Shown: positions 1-7,315, numbered from the stretch's first letter. The stretch: DNA of 19,498 bases from Candidatus Omnitrophota bacterium (GCA_028687205.1 JAQUAP010000017.1:1-19498), one strand, 5' to 3'. Notes: generated by a model not told the origin, from the sequence alone. Translations and numbers: made by a program.

Positions 1-651
1 CTGGGCTCTGAAGTTTTCCGCCCCGAATAAAAACGTAAAAGAAATAGTGGTTACCGCCCCTCCGATCAGGATAAACCATAATATCGGGTTTATCCCGCTC
101 CTTGAATCCATCAGCCGCGTCCTCCTGAGCTCCCGGAATGAATTTAATTTGCTGATGGATTCCTCAAAAAATGCCTGTTCGGTGGCATTCCTTGGGGCGT
201 ACGTTACATAGAGCGCCCAGATTTTATTCATTATTTTTTCTACTTCCGGGCTCATCTCTCCCCTTTGCATTGTCTTCCACTCATAATTAACCACTGCTTC
301 CCTATATTCCCGCAGCAAAGGATTGACTTTCTGCCTGAAACCAGGTGACAGTCCTTCAGCGTCCCTATAGAGGTCGGCCAGGTAATTTGCTTCCAGGTGC
401 ACGTTAGCAGTAGATTTATCCAGGCTTATCCATACCGTAACCACCACAAACGCTACCAGCACCGAATAAATCGCGCCCATTACCCCCAGGATAGGGTCAG
501 CTACATCGTGGTGTAATTTTAAGCGGCTATGATGGATAAAACGGCGCACAACCAATAAACCGGCGATGGTTAAAGCCGCAGCTCCGCCTACTACAATCAA
601 GCCTAACATAAAAACCGGGACTTCCAGCAACAGCCTTTGCATAATCGGCAT
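1..651 (-). CDS. DUF4239 (bestrophin-like) membrane protein, C-terminus cut by window edge
   Basis: The reading frame starts at ATG 651 and is still open at position 1, giving 217 visible residues. The start forms a TAATG overlap with the stop of the upstream DUF2062 gene, which implies translational coupling. Hydrophobic helices are visible at about residues 13-37, 52-75 and 186-210, with a charged, mostly helical loop of about 110 residues between the second and third. This pattern, with short helices and a long cytoplasmic-looking insert containing YLADLYRDAEGL, resembles the DUF4239 family, sometimes called bestrophin-like. No function is established for the family. The family is usually about 250 residues, so probably only the last transmembrane helix is missing. 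The family call is from memory of the architecture; the membrane topology is directly visible. Confidence 0.7.
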   Translation of the reverse strand, partial: MPIMQRLLLEVPVFMLGLIVVGGAAALTIAGLLVVRRFIHHSRLKLHHDVADPILGVMGAIYSVLVAFVVVTVWISLDKSTANVHLEANYLADLYRDAEGLSPGFRQKVNPLLREYREAVVNYEWKTMQRGEMSPEVEKIMNKIWALYVTYAPRNATEQAFFEESISKLNSFRELRRTRLMDSRSGINPILWFILIGGAVTTISFTFLFGAENFRAQ

Positions 652-1106
652 TATGCTCTCCTTATCTTTTTAATAATAATTAATACAGCAAGGTAAGCTA
701 TTAACCCTAAGCAAAAAGAGATTAAAAAATAACCTGCTGCCACCGGCAGGATAATCCTTAAGATGGATACATTGAAAAGGTTTTGCCAGTGCCAGTGTTT
801 TATAAGTATAAACCACTCCAACTGTAAATCCTGCCAGCTTATTGTAAATATAGCAGAACCCGCCTTAATTGCCAATAGAAAAGTTGCAAAACTCATCCAG
901 GTATTAGTAAGCAGGCTCGCCAATAGCGCGGCAGCGCGGTTCACCCTGAAAACTAGCGCTAAGAATAGGGCGGCCAAAGGCCCTGTCCCCGGAAGAATCC
1001 CGGCAAAGATACCTAAGCCAAAACCCAGCGCTATCCTTTGCGGGGTATCATTAATTTTAAAGAGTTTCTCGTATAAAAAATTTTTCAGGCGGATAAGTTT
1101 ACTCAT
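651..1106 (-). CDS. DUF2062 domain membrane protein
   Basis: A 151-residue, strongly hydrophobic protein. After a short basic amphipathic N-terminus comes the glycine-rich segment GFGLGIFAGILPGTGPLAAL (about residues 28-47). This is the hallmark of DUF2062, followed by a second helix with an N-T-W element and a C-terminal hydrophobic hairpin ending in a lysine/arginine tail. Function is unknown; the family is found in small inner-membrane proteins, sometimes next to glycosyltransferases. Its ATG lies 8 nt inside the end of the upstream radical SAM gene, and its stop overlaps the start of the DUF4239 gene. The three are therefore almost certainly cotranscribed and translationally coupled. Nothing in the sequence ties it to a substrate. 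Confidence 0.8.
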   Translation of the reverse strand: MSKLIRLKNFLYEKLFKINDTPQRIALGFGLGIFAGILPGTGPLAALFLALVFRVNRAAALLASLLTNTWMSFATFLLAIKAGSAIFTISWQDLQLEWFILIKHWHWQNLFNVSILRIILPVAAGYFLISFCLGLIAYLAVLIIIKKIRRA

Positions 1107-2073
1107 TAGGCAGCACGGATTTTATATTTACGCCGGCGAACCTTTCCAGGCCCAATGATTCCTGGACCCATCCATTAAATAGCCCAAACCCGGCCATAAC
1201 TTCTTTTGCTCCTTCGTACTCTTTAAGGCTAAGCCGGCGGTTTATAGCTTTAAATTCCCCTGCCCTGTGGTAAGGCAGGTACTGGCTCATCAGGCTTATA
1301 TAAGTATCCCGGGATAGCTCTTCGGCGATAAAGCGCATGATTTTTTCTGTCCCCGCGACATTATTCGGCAAGACCAGATGCCGGATGATTATCCCGCGCC
1401 GGACTATCCCGTTTTCATCTATTTGGGCAGTGCCCACCTGCCGGTACATCTCTTTTACGGCCCTGCGGTTATATTCCGGATAACCTGGGCTAGCAGAATA
1501 TTGCACTGCTGCTGCTTCATCGGCATAGCGCATATCAGGCATATAGATATCAATTATTCCATCCAGTAATTTTATTATCTCGGGCAATTCATAGCCGCTG
1601 GTATTATAGACCAGGGGTAAATTTAGACCGGCGGGAATAGCGATTTTCAGGCTTTTAAGGATTTGCGGCAGGATATGGGTAGGCGTTACCAGGTTAATAT
1701 TGTGGCAGCCCATTTTTTGTAACTCCAGCATAAACCTGGCTAACTCCTCAAAATCAACTTCCCTGCCCTCTCCTATCTGGCTGAATTCATAATTCTGGCA
1801 GTAGGCGCAAGCCATATTGCAATTTGAAAAGAAGATTGTGCCTGAGCCTTTTGCCCCTGAAACAGGCGGCTCCTCTCCCTGGTGGGCCATATAACTGTAT
1901 ACCTTCGGCTTTAAACCGGTCCGGCAAAAACCCTGGATTCCATTGACGCGGTTTACCTTGCATTTACGCGGGCAGATCGCACAGGACTCCAGGGAGTTAA
2001 AAAGCCGGGTAATTATTTTATCGAGATAGCCGTTATGGAAGGATGCTAAATACGCAGGGTATTCTGAAGGCAT
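1099..2073 (-). CDS. PflA/PflX-like radical SAM enzyme (COG1313 type)
   Basis: A 324-residue protein with two cysteine clusters. An N-terminal set (C31, C34, C38, C50) sits in a CAICPRKC...GFC context. The radical SAM motif CX3CX2C is at C85, C89 and C92 (NCNMACAYCQN), which should bind the SAM-cleaving 4Fe-4S cluster. The context resembles COG1313 proteins, annotated as PflX or AmmeMemoRadiSam-type radical SAM enzymes and related to pyruvate formate-lyase activase. The segment from about residue 118, with INLVTPTH, is also typical of that group. The real substrate is unknown; no glycyl-radical enzyme is present in the window, so an activase role is not supported by context. The N-terminal cysteines may hold an auxiliary metal site (inference). 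It starts 8 nt after the DUF4416 stop and overlaps DUF2062 by 8 nt. Confidence 0.85.
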   Translation of the reverse strand: MPSEYPAYLASFHNGYLDKIITRLFNSLESCAICPRKCKVNRVNGIQGFCRTGLKPKVYSYMAHQGEEPPVSGAKGSGTIFFSNCNMACAYCQNYEFSQIGEGREVDFEELARFMLELQKMGCHNINLVTPTHILPQILKSLKIAIPAGLNLPLVYNTSGYELPEIIKLLDGIIDIYMPDMRYADEAAAVQYSASPGYPEYNRRAVKEMYRQVGTAQIDENGIVRRGIIIRHLVLPNNVAGTEKIMRFIAEELSRDTYISLMSQYLPYHRAGEFKAINRRLSLKEYEGAKEVMAGFGLFNGWVQESLGLERFAGVNIKSVLPNE

Positions 2074-2081
2074 GTGATGAG

Positions 2082-2606
2082 TTATTTCTTGACCTGTCCG
2101 GTATATATTTCTCTGATATGATTAAAGATACCGATGTAGTCGCCAGTCCTATAATCCGGGTAGGTCCATTGCCAGGGAGAGAAGGTCTTTGCCTGGTAAA
2201 ACAAGGTTATTTCCGCATAGATACCCTTGCCCAAATATATGCGGTGCACGTAGTCTTTAGTGGAAGCTAAAACGAGCTTGGCTGTATCCAGGTAACCCGG
2301 GTCAAGATTAACCGTGCGCTTATTTGCGCAAGTTAATCTTTTTTCAATTTTATTGGTCAGGATCTTTACCGCGGCGATCTGCTGCGGCTGGATAAGCTTC
2401 CGGAAACTGATAAATACTCTCTTTAGGCCACTGCCGAATTCTTCGCGGTAATAATCCGTGAGCGTAAAGGGCATCATCCGGCTTTCAAAATCAATATTGC
2501 CGAAATGCTTAATCAGTATGCCTCTGGCTTTAACAAATGCCTTTTTATCTTTAAAAATAAAACCGGTAATAAGCTTAACGGGTCTGGCAGGGGTTATCTT
2601 CCCCAT
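2082..2606 (-). CDS. DUF4416 family protein
   Basis: A 174-residue soluble protein matching the DUF4416 family as I remember it. The N-terminus reads PVKLITGFIFKD. An internal FTLTDYYREEFGSGLKRVFISF segment follows (about residues 47-68), then N-L-D-P-G-Y and K-L-V-L-A-S-T-K-D (about 100-117). The C-terminus has a W-T-Y-P-D-Y-R-T motif. There is no signal peptide or membrane helix. No activity is known. The conserved acidic and aromatic residues suggest an enzyme fold, but no recognisable catalytic motif is visible. It overlaps the PilZ gene by 13 nt and precedes the radical SAM gene, so it belongs to the operon starting at the promoter at 3225-3253. No good Shine-Dalgarno is seen at its start, which fits translation coupled to pilZ. 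Confidence 0.8.
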   Translation of the reverse strand: MGKITPARPVKLITGFIFKDKKAFVKARGILIKHFGNIDFESRMMPFTLTDYYREEFGSGLKRVFISFRKLIQPQQIAAVKILTNKIEKRLTCANKRTVNLDPGYLDTAKLVLASTKDYVHRIYLGKGIYAEITLFYQAKTFSPWQWTYPDYRTGDYIGIFNHIREIYTGQVKK

Positions 2607-2995
2607 CTTGGATTGAGAGAGCCTGCGGGAGAAGCTGCGCCTTGCGGCAGGAACTGGTCGATATACTCCGATATTTTCTTGCGCTGTGCCGAGTTGATCT
2701 CATTAAAAAAAATAGCGATATTAAAACCGCGCTTATCCTTGTCTTCTGTCCTGACGATCACGCCGGTGCAATCTACAGTATAGGATTTTTTATCCCTTGG
2801 GGTCTTGATCGGCAAGGTGAGCTTGACTGCGACCTTGGTAAAAGGCGGTATGTATTTTTTTATCCGGCAATATGCGCCCAGGCAGCTGAGGTTCTGGGTA
2901 GTCGTAGAAAAACCGTAGCCGTTAGCCGCCACTTTAAAGGGTAGCTTTTGCTCTAAGCGGGGATGCCTTCTTCTTTCAATGCCGGCTCGGATCAT
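2594..2995 (-). CDS. PilZ domain protein, probable c-di-GMP receptor
   Basis: A 133-residue single-domain protein. Both halves of the c-di-GMP binding signature are present: an arginine motif at R9-x3-R13 (ERRRHPRLE) and N-x-S-x2-G at residues 35-40 (NLSCLG). The remainder is a beta-rich barrel with VDCTGVIVR and a C-terminal helix around YIDQFLPQ. Known PilZ proteins bind c-di-GMP and pass the signal to motility, polysaccharide or pilus machinery by protein contact. The start overlaps the zinc-ribbon gene by 4 nt (ATGA) and the end overlaps DUF4416 by 13 nt. The HD-GYP phosphodiesterase at 7316-8389 is the obvious counterpart in the same window. The output partner is unknown. Confidence 0.88.
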   Translation of the reverse strand: MIRAGIERRRHPRLEQKLPFKVAANGYGFSTTTQNLSCLGAYCRIKKYIPPFTKVAVKLTLPIKTPRDKKSYTVDCTGVIVRTEDKDKRGFNIAIFFNEINSAQRKKISEYIDQFLPQGAASPAGSLNPRWGR

Positions 2996-3180
2996 TTTTC
3001 CTCGGTCTTAGGTTTCTTGATAAAATTTGACCAGCACTTCTTGGTACAATAGAACTTGCCGTCACGGTAATAACGCCGGATTTTTTTAATCGGTTTATTG
3101 CAGCTTAAGCAATTGGTCTGCTTTTCCTCTTTTGGTTTTGCTTCTGCTTGAGCAGCAGCTGGAGCCTGTTCAGTAGCCAT
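2992..3180 (-). CDS. Small zinc-ribbon (TRASH/MYM-like) protein
   Basis: A 62-residue protein with a disordered alanine/lysine-rich N-terminus (about residues 1-22) followed by C24-x2-C27 and C45-x3-C49. The second pair sits in FYCTKKCW, the context typical of treble-clef TRASH/MYM-type zinc fingers. The four cysteines probably bind one zinc ion; lysines flank the finger on both sides. It may bind nucleic acid or a protein; nothing distinguishes these. It is the first gene behind the promoter at 3225-3253 and has a good ribosome binding site (AAGG, 5 nt before ATG). Its stop overlaps the pilZ start by 4 nt. A separate copy with no enzyme domain is too small for a function call. Confidence 0.75.
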   Translation of the reverse strand: MATEQAPAAAQAEAKPKEEKQTNCLSCNKPIKKIRRYYRDGKFYCTKKCWSNFIKKPKTEEK

Positions 3181-3224
3181 TTATACCTTATTTCCTTTCT
3201 TTAGCCTGGTATATTTATACTAAC

Positions 3225-3253
3225 AATGTAACATATATTTCCGTCACTGTCAA
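3225..3253 (-). promoter_or_regulatory. Sigma70-type promoter of the zinc-ribbon/PilZ/DUF4416 operon
   Basis: On the minus strand a perfect -35 box TTGACA (3253-3248) is followed, after exactly 17 nt, by TACATT (3230-3225). An upstream TG one base before it (3233-3232) gives an extended -10. Transcription should start near 3217-3219, about 38 nt before the ATG at 3180. It sits in the only long intergenic gap of the window (3181-3266). No operator-like inverted repeat is seen, and no hairpin terminator separates it from the preceding gene. Confidence 0.75.
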
Positions 3254-3266
3254 TCCTGCTCTAATA

Positions 3267-3905
3267 TTAATATGTACATGTACATACGGAGTTATACGAC
3301 CCATTAGTCCAGGAGCAGCCTAAGAGATAACTTTCGCTTGGACTTATATCTGTCGCTATACATTTACTGTCCCCTCCGCACCTTGAAGCACATGACGTAC
3401 CGGCATTAGCGCTTGCTGTCTTATAGATGCTGGCGGCAGTCCCCCAGCTGGCTAACCCAACCGCATCGGAAGTCAAGACCTTACCTGCTCCCGGCGAGCC
3501 TCCGGTAATTTTAACCTGGCCGGTAACTTCCAGCTTTGCCCCTGGGCTGGTCGTCCCGATACCGACGTTGCCTGCTGTATCTACTGTCAGGCCTTTAGCC
3601 GCTCCTGTCCCATAAACATCTAAGGGTCCAGTAGGGCTTGTTGTTCCGATACCGACGTTGCCTTCTACCGCCAGGTCAGCATTCACATCAATTGCTCCTC
3701 CGTCTCCGTCTTTTGCCTCCCAGGGGACTTCAGCGCCATCATAATAGGTAGCTCCTATGGCAATTCTCTTGGCGCGCATTTCGTTATAGACCCCGTAGGG
3801 AGAAGGATAGTAGGTAGAGATGGTGATGGATTCTTCGGCAAAAAGTAGGGCGGGAAGCGCAAAAAGACAAACCAGAAAAAGTAAGACCTTACTTAATCTA
3901 AGCAT
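3267..3905 (-). CDS. Secreted tail-fibre-like protein with Omnitrophota N-terminal signature
   Basis: A 212-residue protein. A signal peptide (residues 1-23, cleavage after LLFA) precedes EESITISTYYPSPYGVYNEM, a segment I know as recurrent in Omnitrophota secreted proteins. The middle has two GNVGIGTTSP repeats (82-91 and 112-121), 30 residues apart, each followed by a short beta-strand unit (LDVYG, LEVTG). An AGKVLTSDAVGLASW motif (140-154) follows, as in bacteriophage tail-fibre and S74-type surface proteins. The last 40 residues hold six cysteines (C172, C176, C182, C197, C208, C210), probably disulfide-bonded outside the cytoplasm. No S74 peptidase domain is present. A fibrous surface or pseudopilus-associated role is likely but unproven. 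Its ATG is 8 nt inside the end of aroB. Confidence 0.7.
   Translation of the reverse strand: MLRLSKVLLFLVCLFALPALLFAEESITISTYYPSPYGVYNEMRAKRIAIGATYYDGAEVPWEAKDGDGGAIDVNADLAVEGNVGIGTTSPTGPLDVYGTGAAKGLTVDTAGNVGIGTTSPGAKLEVTGQVKITGGSPGAGKVLTSDAVGLASWGTAASIYKTASANAGTSCASRCGGDSKCIATDISPSESYLLGCSWTNGSYNSVCTCTY
3556..3663 (-). repeat. Two exact 18-bp copies within a 90-bp coding repeat
   Basis: The sequence CCGATACCGACGTTGCCT (plus strand) occurs at 3556-3573 and again at 3646-3663, 90 bp apart. It encodes the GNVGIG part of the GNVGIGTTSP units. Similarity continues weakly on the flank (GGTCGTCCCGAT versus TGTTGTTCCGAT). This is a within-gene duplication of a 30-residue structural unit rather than a mobile repeat. 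Confidence 0.8.
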
Positions 3906-5007
3906 TATCTACCTCCCTTTGCTTAAACAATCTTTTTACAGCCTCTTCTATTATTGCTAAAGGAACATTTTCTACGACTTTAGCCTTACCTAAGCCGGCA
4001 ATCAGGACGAGCCGGTTCTCGCTTCCCCTAAACTTTTTATCCCGATAAAAGGCATTAATAATATTTTTTAACGCTATCCCCTTAATCTCAACCGGTAAAC
4101 CGGCTTTTCTGATAAGCTCCCCCACCCTCTTCTTCAAGCCGTCCCCTACAAGGCCCATCCTCTGGCTAATGTCTAAGGCAATAAGCATTCCCAGGCTGAC
4201 TGCTTCGCCATGGTTATATTTATTAAAACCTCCGGCAGCTTCAATTGCGTGCCCTAAGGTGTGCCCGAAATTTAAAACTGTGCGCAGGCCTTTTTCTTCC
4301 TTTTCGTCCTGCCCGACGATATCCGCCTTAATTTTACTGGAGGCATTGACAATGTGTTCCAGCGCCGCTGGCTTTAGCCGGAGTATGCTTTTAGAGTTTT
4401 TTTCCAGATAGGCAAATAGCCGGCTGTCTTTGATTATCCCGTATTTAATTACTTCGGCTAAACCGGCACGCAACTGCTTAAGGTTAAGGCTCTTAAGCAA
4501 AGCCACATCGCTAAATACCAGGCGCGGCTGGTAGAACGCCCCGATTAAATTTTTACCTTCTTTAAGGTCTACCGCTGTCTTGCCTCCGATAGCCGAATCC
4601 ACCTGGGCAAGCAAGGTAGTGGGTATTTGTATATAAGGGATACCGCGCTTATAGATTGAGGCGACCAGGCCGCTTAAGTCTCCGACTACCCCGCCTCCTA
4701 AAGCGATAATGAAAGTGTGTTTTTTAAGGTCAAACTTAGCCAAGTCCCGGATGACCGCAGATAATGTCGCGATAGACTTACTTTTTTCCGTATCAGGGAT
4801 AACTCTTATTTTGAAATTAAAGCCGGCCTTTTTTAACACCTTAACCAATTCTCCGGCGCATTTACGTTTAACCAGGGAATTGGTGATTATAAAAGCGCTA
4901 TTACCAAGGTTAAGTTCTTTAAACTGCTTGGCTAAAGAGCGGATTATTTTATTGCCTACTACTATCGCGTAAGAACGCCTGGCCAACTTTACCCTGATGA
5001 CATGCAT
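3898..5007 (-). CDS. aroB: 3-dehydroquinate synthase
   Basis: Converts DAHP to 3-dehydroquinate, the second step of the shikimate pathway, in the cytoplasm. The 369-residue length is normal for AroB. The NAD-binding GGGVVGD is at 104-110 and the active-site strand IPTTLLAQVDSAIGGKTAVD at 128-147. The zinc ligands are expected to be E185 (AEVIKYG), H249 (FGHTLGHAIE) and H266 (YNHGEAV), all present. No other shikimate gene is in the window. It lies between an M50 protease gene (3-nt gap) and the secreted fibre-like protein (8-nt overlap), neither of which is functionally related. A G-rich stretch about 8 nt before ATG 5007 can act as ribosome binding site. A second ATG at 5003 is possible but makes no practical difference. 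Confidence 0.96.
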   Translation of the reverse strand: MHVIRVKLARRSYAIVVGNKIIRSLAKQFKELNLGNSAFIITNSLVKRKCAGELVKVLKKAGFNFKIRVIPDTEKSKSIATLSAVIRDLAKFDLKKHTFIIALGGGVVGDLSGLVASIYKRGIPYIQIPTTLLAQVDSAIGGKTAVDLKEGKNLIGAFYQPRLVFSDVALLKSLNLKQLRAGLAEVIKYGIIKDSRLFAYLEKNSKSILRLKPAALEHIVNASSKIKADIVGQDEKEEKGLRTVLNFGHTLGHAIEAAGGFNKYNHGEAVSLGMLIALDISQRMGLVGDGLKKRVGELIRKAGLPVEIKGIALKNIINAFYRDKKFRGSENRLVLIAGLGKAKVVENVPLAIIEEAVKRLFKQREVDNA

Positions 5008-5010
5008 ATG

Positions 5011-5628
5011 TTAGACCCCCATCAGCTTTAAGATAAATCCTACCGCCGGCCAGACGAGCCAGTTTAAAGCCCCGAGCCAGATAAGCGCGATTAAGATAAT
5101 GAAGGCATACGGCTCAATTCCGACATACTGTGAAGCCAGGGGCTCGGGTAATAATCCCATAAGAATGCGTGAGCCATCCAGGGGCGGTATGGGCACCAGG
5201 TTAAATACCCCCAGGATTACATTTATAGTTATCAGGTTTACCGCGAGAGAAAGCAGGAGCGCGGGCAAGGGGATTATTTTAATAAGCATGGCCAACAGCC
5301 CTCCAAGGATAAAATTTGCCAGCGGCCCGCTTATCCCGACGAGGATTATATCTCTTTTAGGGTTCCTTAATGCCCCGTAATTTATGGGGACAGGTTTTGC
5401 CGCGCCAAAGACAAACCCGGAAGTAATAAAAAGAAAGAGGGGTAAAAGAAAGGTCCAGAATATATCTATATGGGCTAACGGGTTAAGCGTCAGCCTGCCG
5501 GAATATTTTGCCGTGGGGTCCCCTAATCTATAAGCTACCAGGCCGTGGGCAAATTCATGCACGCTCATCCCGATCATCAACAAACCAAAGAGGATGAGAA
5601 ATGAAAAAATCTTGTCTGGCAGGTTCAA
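5011..5628 (-). CDS. M50/site-2 protease family membrane metalloprotease (rhomboid-sized, no PDZ)
   Basis: A 205-residue polytopic membrane protein. The zinc-binding HEFAH is at 24-28 in the first helix (SVHEFAHGL), and N-x2-P-x-P-x2-DG at 143-152 (NLVPIPPLDG) supplies the third ligand, D151. LTLNPLAHID (47-56) is also typical of the small bacterial group III S2P homologues. No PDZ or CBS domain is attached, so substrate choice cannot be inferred. Such enzymes cleave membrane-spanning segments. The start is TTG at 5628, supported by a GAGGTGG ribosome binding site 7 nt upstream. It overlaps the stop of the SH3 protein gene (TTGA). Cotranscription with envelope genes suggests an envelope role (inference). 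Confidence 0.9.
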   Translation of the reverse strand: MNLPDKIFSFLILFGLLMIGMSVHEFAHGLVAYRLGDPTAKYSGRLTLNPLAHIDIFWTFLLPLFLFITSGFVFGAAKPVPINYGALRNPKRDIILVGISGPLANFILGGLLAMLIKIIPLPALLLSLAVNLITINVILGVFNLVPIPPLDGSRILMGLLPEPLASQYVGIEPYAFIILIALIWLGALNWLVWPAVGFILKLMGV

Positions 5629-6443
5629 CTTACCACCTCGATTACCTTGACTTCTACTACCGGGTATTCTCCTTTAAGGGATTTAAGCAGCTTGCCGGTA
5701 ACTTTTACCTTTTGATGGTTAAGCGCATTGAGGCTCGCGCGGTTGCCTTTAAGTAAGTATACTTTACTGTCATCGGCAATGAGTTTATGCGTGGCCGGGC
5801 GCAGGAATACTACGCCGTAAGGCTTAACCATGCCCGTAAGGATAAGGTTACCCTCCTGACCTTCAGGAAGCTTTGCCTTGCCTTGAGGCGGTAAGGGAGC
5901 GGGTTTGGGTTCTGGCTCAGGAACAATTACCGCCTTACTGACGAATTTCTTGTGGACCCAGCCAAAGCTGTTTTGGAGAGGTTCAATTTTATACCAGCTG
6001 CCCGCATCAGCGGTTACATTGATTACTTCGTTTTTATTCGCTATGCCGACTATGCCGCTTGATACGGAAGGCTTGGCCCGGATATTGACCCGGTCTTTTA
6101 AAACTTTAGCGCTTGAACATTGTTTAAGCGGCGTTCCGCTTGCTGTGGCTTCTTCCGTATAATTGATACAAACCGCCAGGGGTTTTTTAATATAGACGGG
6201 GACATTTTTAGGCAACCTGACTTTATACCATCCGTAAAATTCCGCGACCACCTCTAACCGCTCCCCTTTATTCAGGGTGGCTATTACCGCTGCGGCAGTT
6301 GTTGCATCTACACGCAGGTTTATCTTCTCCGCGTTAATTTCGCCTAAAAAAGGTATTTTTTCTTCAGCGTAAGCTAAGCCAAAGGCAGATGCCAGGATAG
6401 CTGTTGTTAAATACAATATACCGACAGGGTAGCTTAAGCGCAT
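5625..6443 (-). CDS. Exported protein with two bacterial SH3 domains
   Basis: A 272-residue protein. Signal peptide residues 1-26 end in AYA. SH3b domain 1 spans about 36-95 (INLRVDATTAAAVIATLNKG, then GWYKVRLP) and SH3b domain 2 about 112-170 (VNIRAKPSVSSGIVGIANKN, then GWVHKKFV). A proline-rich linker (174-192) leads to a C-terminal beta-rich segment (198-272) containing VKVTGKLLKS, which could be an OB-like barrel. C92 and C109, between the SH3 domains, could form a disulfide. Bacterial SH3 domains usually bind peptidoglycan, so this is likely a periplasmic wall-binding protein. There is no attached amidase or peptidase, so it may target or regulate other enzymes. It follows the small basic protein by 3 nt. 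Confidence 0.8.
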   Translation of the reverse strand: MRLSYPVGILYLTTAILASAFGLAYAEEKIPFLGEINAEKINLRVDATTAAAVIATLNKGERLEVVAEFYGWYKVRLPKNVPVYIKKPLAVCINYTEEATASGTPLKQCSSAKVLKDRVNIRAKPSVSSGIVGIANKNEVINVTADAGSWYKIEPLQNSFGWVHKKFVSKAVIVPEPEPKPAPLPPQGKAKLPEGQEGNLILTGMVKPYGVVFLRPATHKLIADDSKVYLLKGNRASLNALNHQKVKVTGKLLKSLKGEYPVVEVKVIEVVS

Positions 6444-6446
6444 AGC

Positions 6447-6764
6447 CTATTTCTTTTCCGAAGGCTTAGCTGCGCCTTTTGCAGGCGCGGCTTTTGTTGC
6501 AGCAGCAGGCGCGGCTTCTTTCCCTGCGGCCGGAGCAGCAGTTGCGGTTTCTCCGGGAACGCCGGGCGCGGCCTCTACGGCTTTTTCGGCTTTTTCTTTC
6601 TTGATCTTAATCCTTACGGTTTTTATTTTCGGCAGGCCGTAAACCTTATCCCCCTCTTTCCACTTTCCTTTTTCCAGCATCATCCTGATGCGCTCCGTAC
6701 GCTTTAATACGGACCTTTGCTTTTTATCGCCCCCTGATATTGCTAAAGATGGGTGTATTGACAT
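6447..6764 (-). CDS. PVC-type small basic protein with Ala/Pro-rich tail
   Basis: A 105-residue protein. Residues 1-58 (MSIHPSL...R-x-V-L-K-R-x-E-R-I-x3-L-x2-G-K-W-K-E-G-D...Y-G-L-P-K-I-K-T-x-R-I-K) match the small basic protein family (TIGR04137, as I recall it) of Chlamydiae, Verrucomicrobia and Planctomycetes. Its role is unknown; the basic charge suggests RNA or ribosome contact (inference). Residues 61-105 form a low-complexity Ala/Pro/Lys tail absent from the roughly 60-70-residue family core. The start is well fixed by AAGGAGG (6777-6783), placed inside the end of the SPOR gene and 11 nt before the ATG. It is a useful phylogenetic marker for the PVC superphylum. Confidence 0.8.
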   Translation of the reverse strand: MSIHPSLAISGGDKKQRSVLKRTERIRMMLEKGKWKEGDKVYGLPKIKTVRIKIKKEKAEKAVEAAPGVPGETATAAPAAGKEAAPAAATKAAPAKGAAKPSEKK

Positions 6765-6769
6765 GGTCT

Positions 6770-7303
6770 TTATAGCCTCCTTATTGAGCAGCTTCCATAA
6801 CGCTTATTTAATTCCGATAATAAAGGCTGCGCAGCTTCTTTATTAGGAAAATTTCCCACACACAGGATAACGTAAGCGCCTTTATTGAATATTAACGCGG
6901 TAAAACCTTTCTTTTTGAGGAATTCCGCTTCTTTCTGGGCATTGGCCCGGGTTTTAAAGCTGGCTACTTGAATAGTGTAAGCGCCTCGCTGCTGGAGAAA
7001 CGGGGCAGCAACCTGTTTAACCGCTTCCTCCCTTTTAACGATTACCTGGTTAACAACCGCCCTGCTTTGCGGCTGCAATAGCTCCAGGGGTTTTTTCTGT
7101 TCGTTTAAGGCAATTTTCTTGCCTCTCTCTACCCCTAAAGAGAAAGCGATAATGCCTGTAGTAAAAAGGGCGATCATAATGAGTATAGTTTTTTCATATC
7201 CCCAGATACGTGCCAGGAAAGGGCTATGCGCTTTACGGTTTAACCCCGCGCTCTCGCCTGCCTGTGAAAATAGCTCTAATTGAGGGCTATCTTGTCTTTC
7301 CAT
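6770..7303 (-). CDS. SPOR domain membrane protein
   Basis: A 177-residue protein with a short cytoplasmic N-terminus. One transmembrane helix lies at about 38-58, followed by a linker and a C-terminal SPOR domain at about 107-177 (GAYTIQVASFKTRANAQKEA, then FPNKEAAQPLLSEL). SPOR domains bind denuded glycan strands at the division septum, so a cell-division or envelope role is expected. The topology (N-in, C in the periplasm) resembles FtsN and DedD, but without further motifs no ortholog is named. It starts 12 nt after the HD-GYP gene stop. Its final RR codons double as the ribosome binding site of the next gene. Confidence 0.85.
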   Translation of the reverse strand: MERQDSPQLELFSQAGESAGLNRKAHSPFLARIWGYEKTILIMIALFTTGIIAFSLGVERGKKIALNEQKKPLELLQPQSRAVVNQVIVKREEAVKQVAAPFLQQRGAYTIQVASFKTRANAQKEAEFLKKKGFTALIFNKGAYVILCVGNFPNKEAAQPLLSELNKRYGSCSIRRL

Positions 7304-7315
7304 TTTAAATTCAGT

